Translations under genes and position numbers: made by a program | Part shown: positions 21,371-23,162 of the stretch, piece by piece | Numbering within the stretch: position 1 is the stretch's first letter | Layout: each line of letters opens with the position of its first letter | The notes under the pieces: model-generated | The model's input: only the letters and a program-made list of their open reading frames with translations | Databases searched by the model: none | What the model was told of the DNA's origin: nothing | Source of the DNA: a virus | Virus record (IMG/VR): IMGVR_UViG_3300034061_005043 | Location: 1-23,162 of that record | DNA length: 23,162 nucleotides | Reading direction: 5' to 3' (one strand)

Positions 21371-21423
21371 GCCATATTTTCAAAAATCTGCAAAATAGTT
21401 ACTTCTCTCTGTAAATCAGCGAC

Positions 21424-21684
21424 TTACTGGAGCGCCTTTTCCAGCTTCGCTGCCATCCCGCCGACATTCCGCAGGATCATCGACCGGAACTGCTCGGTCA
21501 TGGGGCCACCGAAGGCATCCTCGAGGTCCATGTAGAAGTCCAGCGCAACGCCGGCATACTTGGCAGCACTAAGGTGTGCGGCCGGAGCGCGGCGCTGCAG
21601 CCTGGCATGGGCGTCATGGCTGATGTTGGCGAAGACAGACCTGCGTGAGCCGACAAGTCGCTTCGGTTTCTTTGTGGTATTCAT
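21424..21684 (-). CDS. Ribbon-helix-helix-like regulator candidate
   Basis: 86 residues from ATG 21684 with GGAGG 11 nt upstream; a longer TTG start (21702) lies inside repeat array C. Basic N-terminus (NTTKKPKRLVGSRR), then a possible beta strand (SVFANIS), helix 1 (HDAHARLQRRA), helix 2 (LSAAKYAGVALDFYMDL) and a C-terminal helical extension (MTEQFRSMILRNVGGMAAKLEKAL). This order fits ribbon-helix-helix (Arc/MetJ/CopG class) repressors, whose dimers bind tandem half-sites about one helical turn apart. Tandem 10-bp repeats directly upstream make it a candidate repressor of its own and neighbouring promoters. The fold is inferred by eye. Confidence 0.55.
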   Translation of the reverse strand: MNTTKKPKRLVGSRRSVFANISHDAHARLQRRAPAAHLSAAKYAGVALDFYMDLEDAFGGPMTEQFRSMILRNVGGMAAKLEKALQ

Positions 21685-21687
21685 AGC

Positions 21688-21714
21688 GCCAACAGCCTCC
21701 AACAGACGCCAACA
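21688..21714. repeat. Repeat array C: three 10-bp units upstream of the RHH-like gene
   Basis: GCCAACA, TCCAACA and GCCAACA start at 21688, 21698 and 21708, exactly 10 bp apart; on the minus strand they read TGTTGGC/TGTTGGA. They occupy the leader of the RHH-like gene, and a perfect TTGACA (minus strand, 21717-21722) lies next to them, though without a good -10. Likely operator; it also contains the gene's ribosome site. Confidence 0.75.
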
Positions 21715-21774
21715 AATGTCAATTGGGGTCTATGCCCCAGACCGCACAGAGATGGGTGCAAAATAATGCTTGCA

Positions 21775-21797
21775 CCTGTGGGCACGTGTAGGCATCT
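21775..21797. repeat. Repeat array D: two 10-bp units upstream of the HTH gene
   Basis: CCTGTGGGCA (21775-21784) and CGTGTAGGCA (21785-21794), followed by TCT, repeat with period 10 and differ from the attP unit CCTGTTGGCA at one and two or three positions. They are just upstream of the excisionase-like gene, in the leader or promoter. A weak -10 (AATAAT, 21762-21767) without a good -35 lies ahead. Confidence 0.65.
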
Positions 21798-21805
21798 TAC
21801 GCGAA

Positions 21806-22033
21806 ATGCACGCCCACCTCGCCCTCACCGTGAAGCAAACCGCCAGAGCACTGCAGGTCGGTGAGCGTCGCGTCCGCGGATGGATCAAGGCTGGCGAGTT
21901 GCCGGCGTTCAGCATCGGCCCGCGCGAAGGCACACGCATCTCGCGGTGTGCCATCGACAACTTCATCAAGGCGCGGACTTTCAATGTCGTTGATGCCCAC
22001 AGATGCCCACAGACGCACAAGGATTCTCTATGA
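21806..22033 (+). CDS. Excisionase-like helix-turn-helix protein
   Basis: 75 residues from ATG 21806; an upstream TTG start (21770) would put the repeat array inside the gene. Residues 7-28 (LTVKQTARALQVGERRVRGW) and 29-46 (IKAGELPAFSIGPREGTRIS), then AIDNFI, are a textbook winged HTH of the excisionase/HTH_17 (MerR-like) type. Such proteins act as excisionases (directionality factors) binding tandem sites at att, or as repressors/activators. Divergent from the RHH-like gene, with arrays C and D between them. No clear ribosome site. Its 3' end contains array E; the stop overlaps the next start (ATGA). Confidence 0.8.
   Translation: MHAHLALTVKQTARALQVGERRVRGWIKAGELPAFSIGPREGTRISRCAIDNFIKARTFNVVDAHRCPQTHKDSL
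21992..22020. repeat. Repeat array E inside the 3' end of the HTH gene
   Basis: GATGCCCACA at 21992-22001 and 22002-22011 are exact, then GACGCACAA continues the pattern at 22012-22020. On the minus strand the unit is TGTGGGCATC, one base from TGTTGGCATC in array B. It precedes the 44-aa membrane protein gene by ~10 nt and encodes the DAHRCPQTH end of the HTH protein. Confidence 0.7.
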
Positions 22034-22164
22034 CAAACACCACACCCACCCTGCTCGAAGTCTTGGGCTATCTCACCGATCCGGTCTTCACGACTGTGAT
22101 CGTTCTCACCATCGGCACGTTCGCCGCGCTGCAATTCATCAACAAGATCGGAGGCGCGCGATGA
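22030..22164 (+). CDS. Small membrane protein (44 aa)
   Basis: 44 residues: MTNTTPTLLEVLGYLTD followed by one hydrophobic helix (PVFTTVIVLTIGTFAALQFI) and NKIGGAR. ATGA overlaps at both ends place it firmly in the early operon. Too short for family recognition; single-pass inner-membrane peptide. Role unknown. Confidence 0.6.
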   Translation: MTNTTPTLLEVLGYLTDPVFTTVIVLTIGTFAALQFINKIGGAR

Positions 22165-22502
22165 TCGATCTCACAATCGACGCGCCGTATCACCCGGCCG
22201 CGCTGTGCGAGTGCGGAGACCCCGAATGCCTGGGACCCGCCGATGCCGTCATTCCGGTGGTTGAGGCGCTGGCCGTTTCGCTGCCTCAGTTGGAGTCGCC
22301 GATGCTCAAGTTGATCAAGGAACGCAACGAGGCGCGCCGCCTGTGCGAACTCCTCGCCGGCTCTTACCCCGACATTGCCACGCTAACCAACAGCAAGGCC
22401 ATCGATGCGGCCAACGCCGAGATGCACCAGGCGCTGTGGGCGTATTGCAAGGCCAAGAAGGACTGGGACAAGCGCAGTTATCAACTCGGAGGTGAGCAAT
22501 GA
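22161..22502 (+). CDS. Hypothetical early protein with CxC-x4-C motif (113 aa)
   Basis: 113 residues from ATG 22161, which overlaps the upstream TGA and has GGAGGCG 6 nt upstream. Near the N-terminus is LCECGDPECLGP (Cys16, 18, 23), which may bind a metal. The rest is helical (LESPMLKLIKERNEARRLCELL, then AEMHQALWAYCKAKKDWDKR), resembling small phage proteins with a coiled-coil tail. No enzyme motif. Coupled to the next gene by ATGA. Confidence 0.65.
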   Translation: MIDLTIDAPYHPAALCECGDPECLGPADAVIPVVEALAVSLPQLESPMLKLIKERNEARRLCELLAGSYPDIATLTNSKAIDAANAEMHQALWAYCKAKKDWDKRSYQLGGEQ

Positions 22503-22717
22503 GCTACGAACTCGGAGACCCGGACGACCGCTGCTGCGATGAGGGCCGCGAGGCGGACATCGAGGCGCGTGACGCGGATGACTGCAGCAAGGCTTACGGC
22601 GTGCCGCACGATCCCTACGCGCATCGCACGCCGGAGGAAGATGCCGAGTGGGAAGCGGATAAGCGCTTGGAGTACGAGGCGGATCGGATCTGCGGGCATC
22701 ACTGGGGGAACTGCTAA
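22499..22717 (+). CDS. Acidic hypothetical early protein (72 aa)
   Basis: 72 residues, very acidic (MSYELGDPDDRCCDEGREAD, EEDAEWEADKRLEYEADRIC), ending GHHWGNC; the Cys/His residues could bind a metal. GGAGG at 22488-22492 is well placed, 6 nt from ATG. High negative charge is a feature of some phage DNA-mimic anti-defence proteins, but the sequence does not show that this is one. Confidence 0.65.
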   Translation: MSYELGDPDDRCCDEGREADIEARDADDCSKAYGVPHDPYAHRTPEEDAEWEADKRLEYEADRICGHHWGNC

Positions 22718-22728
22718 CGGAGACAACA

Positions 22729-23162
22729 ATGTGGATACTACCAAAGCAATTACACACGTCTCCCTTTGTGCCGGATACGGAGGCATTGATCTCGGACTTA
22801 AACGAGCAATCCCAAGCCTGCGCACAATCGCTTTTAGTGAGATCGAAAGTTTCGCCTGCGCGAACTTGGTCTCTAAAATGGAAGCGGGACTCTTGGACCC
22901 AGCTCCTATCTGGACGGATCTTAAAACCTTTCCATGGTCCGAGTTTCACGGCTGCGTGGACATCCTTTCTTTTGGATATCCATGCCAGCCGTTTTCAGCC
23001 GCCGGCAAGCGACTCGGCGCCGAAGACCCAAGACACCTCTGGCCGTTTATCGCAGCCGGAATTGCTGCAATGCGACCAAGTGTCTGTTTCGCTGAAAACG
23101 TCGAGGGACATATCAGCCTTGGGCTTCCCGACGTGCTGCAAGACTTGGCAGGAATGGGTTAC
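22729..23162 (+). CDS. Second open frame overlapping the methyltransferase (ATG 22729), partial
   Basis: Open from ATG 22729 to the window end (144 full codons), one base out of step with the methyltransferase and sharing its ribosome site GGAG (22719-22722). It reads MWILPKQLHTSPFVPDTEAL, later RSKVSPARTWSLKWKRDSWT. I recall very similar proteins annotated in other phages at this place, where the frame continues beyond the methyltransferase part; that is memory, not a search. It is either a true dual-coding gene or a shadow kept open by the conserved methyltransferase sequence. Confidence 0.4.
   Translation, partial: MWILPKQLHTSPFVPDTEALISDLNEQSQACAQSLLVRSKVSPARTWSLKWKRDSWTQLLSGRILKPFHGPSFTAAWTSFLLDIHASRFQPPASDSAPKTQDTSGRLSQPELLQCDQVSVSLKTSRDISALGFPTCCKTWQEWV
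22731..23162 (+). CDS. C5-cytosine DNA methyltransferase, N-terminal part
   Basis: 144 residues before the window ends. From GTG 22731: motif I THVSLCAGYGGIDLGL (AdoMet binding), the following acidic residue in AFSEIES, DILSFGYPCQPFSAAGKR with catalytic Cys85 (motif IV PCQ), and CFAENVEGH (motif VI ENV) all fit the C5-methyltransferase family, which methylates cytosine at C5 in a short target. GGAG at 22719-22722 is 8 nt upstream. A phage copy usually protects the genome from host restriction or marks it; no cognate nuclease is visible. ATG 22729 opens another frame on the same ribosome site. Confidence 0.9.
   Translation, partial: MDTTKAITHVSLCAGYGGIDLGLKRAIPSLRTIAFSEIESFACANLVSKMEAGLLDPAPIWTDLKTFPWSEFHGCVDILSFGYPCQPFSAAGKRLGAEDPRHLWPFIAAGIAAMRPSVCFAENVEGHISLGLPDVLQDLAGMGY

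Noticed and set aside
21717-21722. TTGACA as the -35 of the RHH-like gene
   Set aside because: The hexamer is perfect but 17 bp on there is GAGGCT, not a -10; kept only as a remark.
19888-22020. CRISPR array
   Set aside because: Units are about 10 bp, mostly tandem and without unique spacers of regular length; no cas genes.

Overview
The window looks like most of a temperate bacteriophage genome with a short-tailed (podovirus, T7-like) particle plan. It is probably a free or circular form, or a concatemer, rather than an integrated prophage. Reasons: a collinear virion block on the + strand (portal C-terminus, adaptor, nozzle, fibres, internal virion proteins) with genes overlapping by 1-4 nt (TAATG/ATGA); a tyrosine integrase next to half of a tRNA-Arg(UCU) gene (candidate attP); and small early genes plus a DNA methyltransferase on the far side of that site. 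The same 10-bp repeat family occurs on both sides of the putative attP, so both sides appear to belong to one element. The host cannot be named; the DNA is moderately GC-rich with a strong preference for C/G in third codon positions.

Layout. 1-3970: C-terminal part of a portal-like protein, fibre-like and LamG-like proteins, a tail-adaptor candidate and small unknowns. 3991-5483: lysis cassette of small membrane proteins, a small lipoprotein, a membrane/peptidoglycan-binding protein and a YkuD-like (HxG...SxGC) lysin candidate. 5483-8616: tail nozzle-like protein, C1q-like fibre, small unknown. 8619-18680: internal virion (DNA-ejection) block, interrupted by a PAPS-reductase-like gene and a YkgJ-type cysteine-cluster gene, and dominated by a giant reading frame (12109-18498) carrying an HEIGH zinc-protease motif and split by one in-frame TAG. 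An intrinsic terminator closes the late operon at 18708-18733, facing the convergent integrase gene.

19850-20320: integration/lysogeny region. It holds short repeats, the half tRNA within a near-palindrome, and a 42-residue peptide gene with its own extended -10 promoter, strong ribosome site and terminator. 20318-21684: minus-strand genes, namely a four-gene overlapping operon including a PEGA-like lipoprotein, and upstream of it a ribbon-helix-helix-like regulator. 21806-23162: plus-strand early genes, namely an excisionase-like helix-turn-helix protein, small proteins and a C5-cytosine methyltransferase running off the window.

Most notable: (1) a dispersed family of tandem 10-bp repeats (consensus near TGTKGGCAYC) beside attP, in the minus-strand early promoter, between the two divergent regulator genes and upstream of the next early gene, suggesting one regulator links integration/excision with early transcription; (2) the amber-interrupted 2,129-codon ejection-protein frame; (3) the methyltransferase start, where a second frame stays open to the window end and starts 2 nt away; (4) the orphan 42-residue peptide unit beside attP; (5) the YkgJ gene whose CxxCxxCC motif is encoded out of frame inside the end of the PAPS-reductase-like gene.
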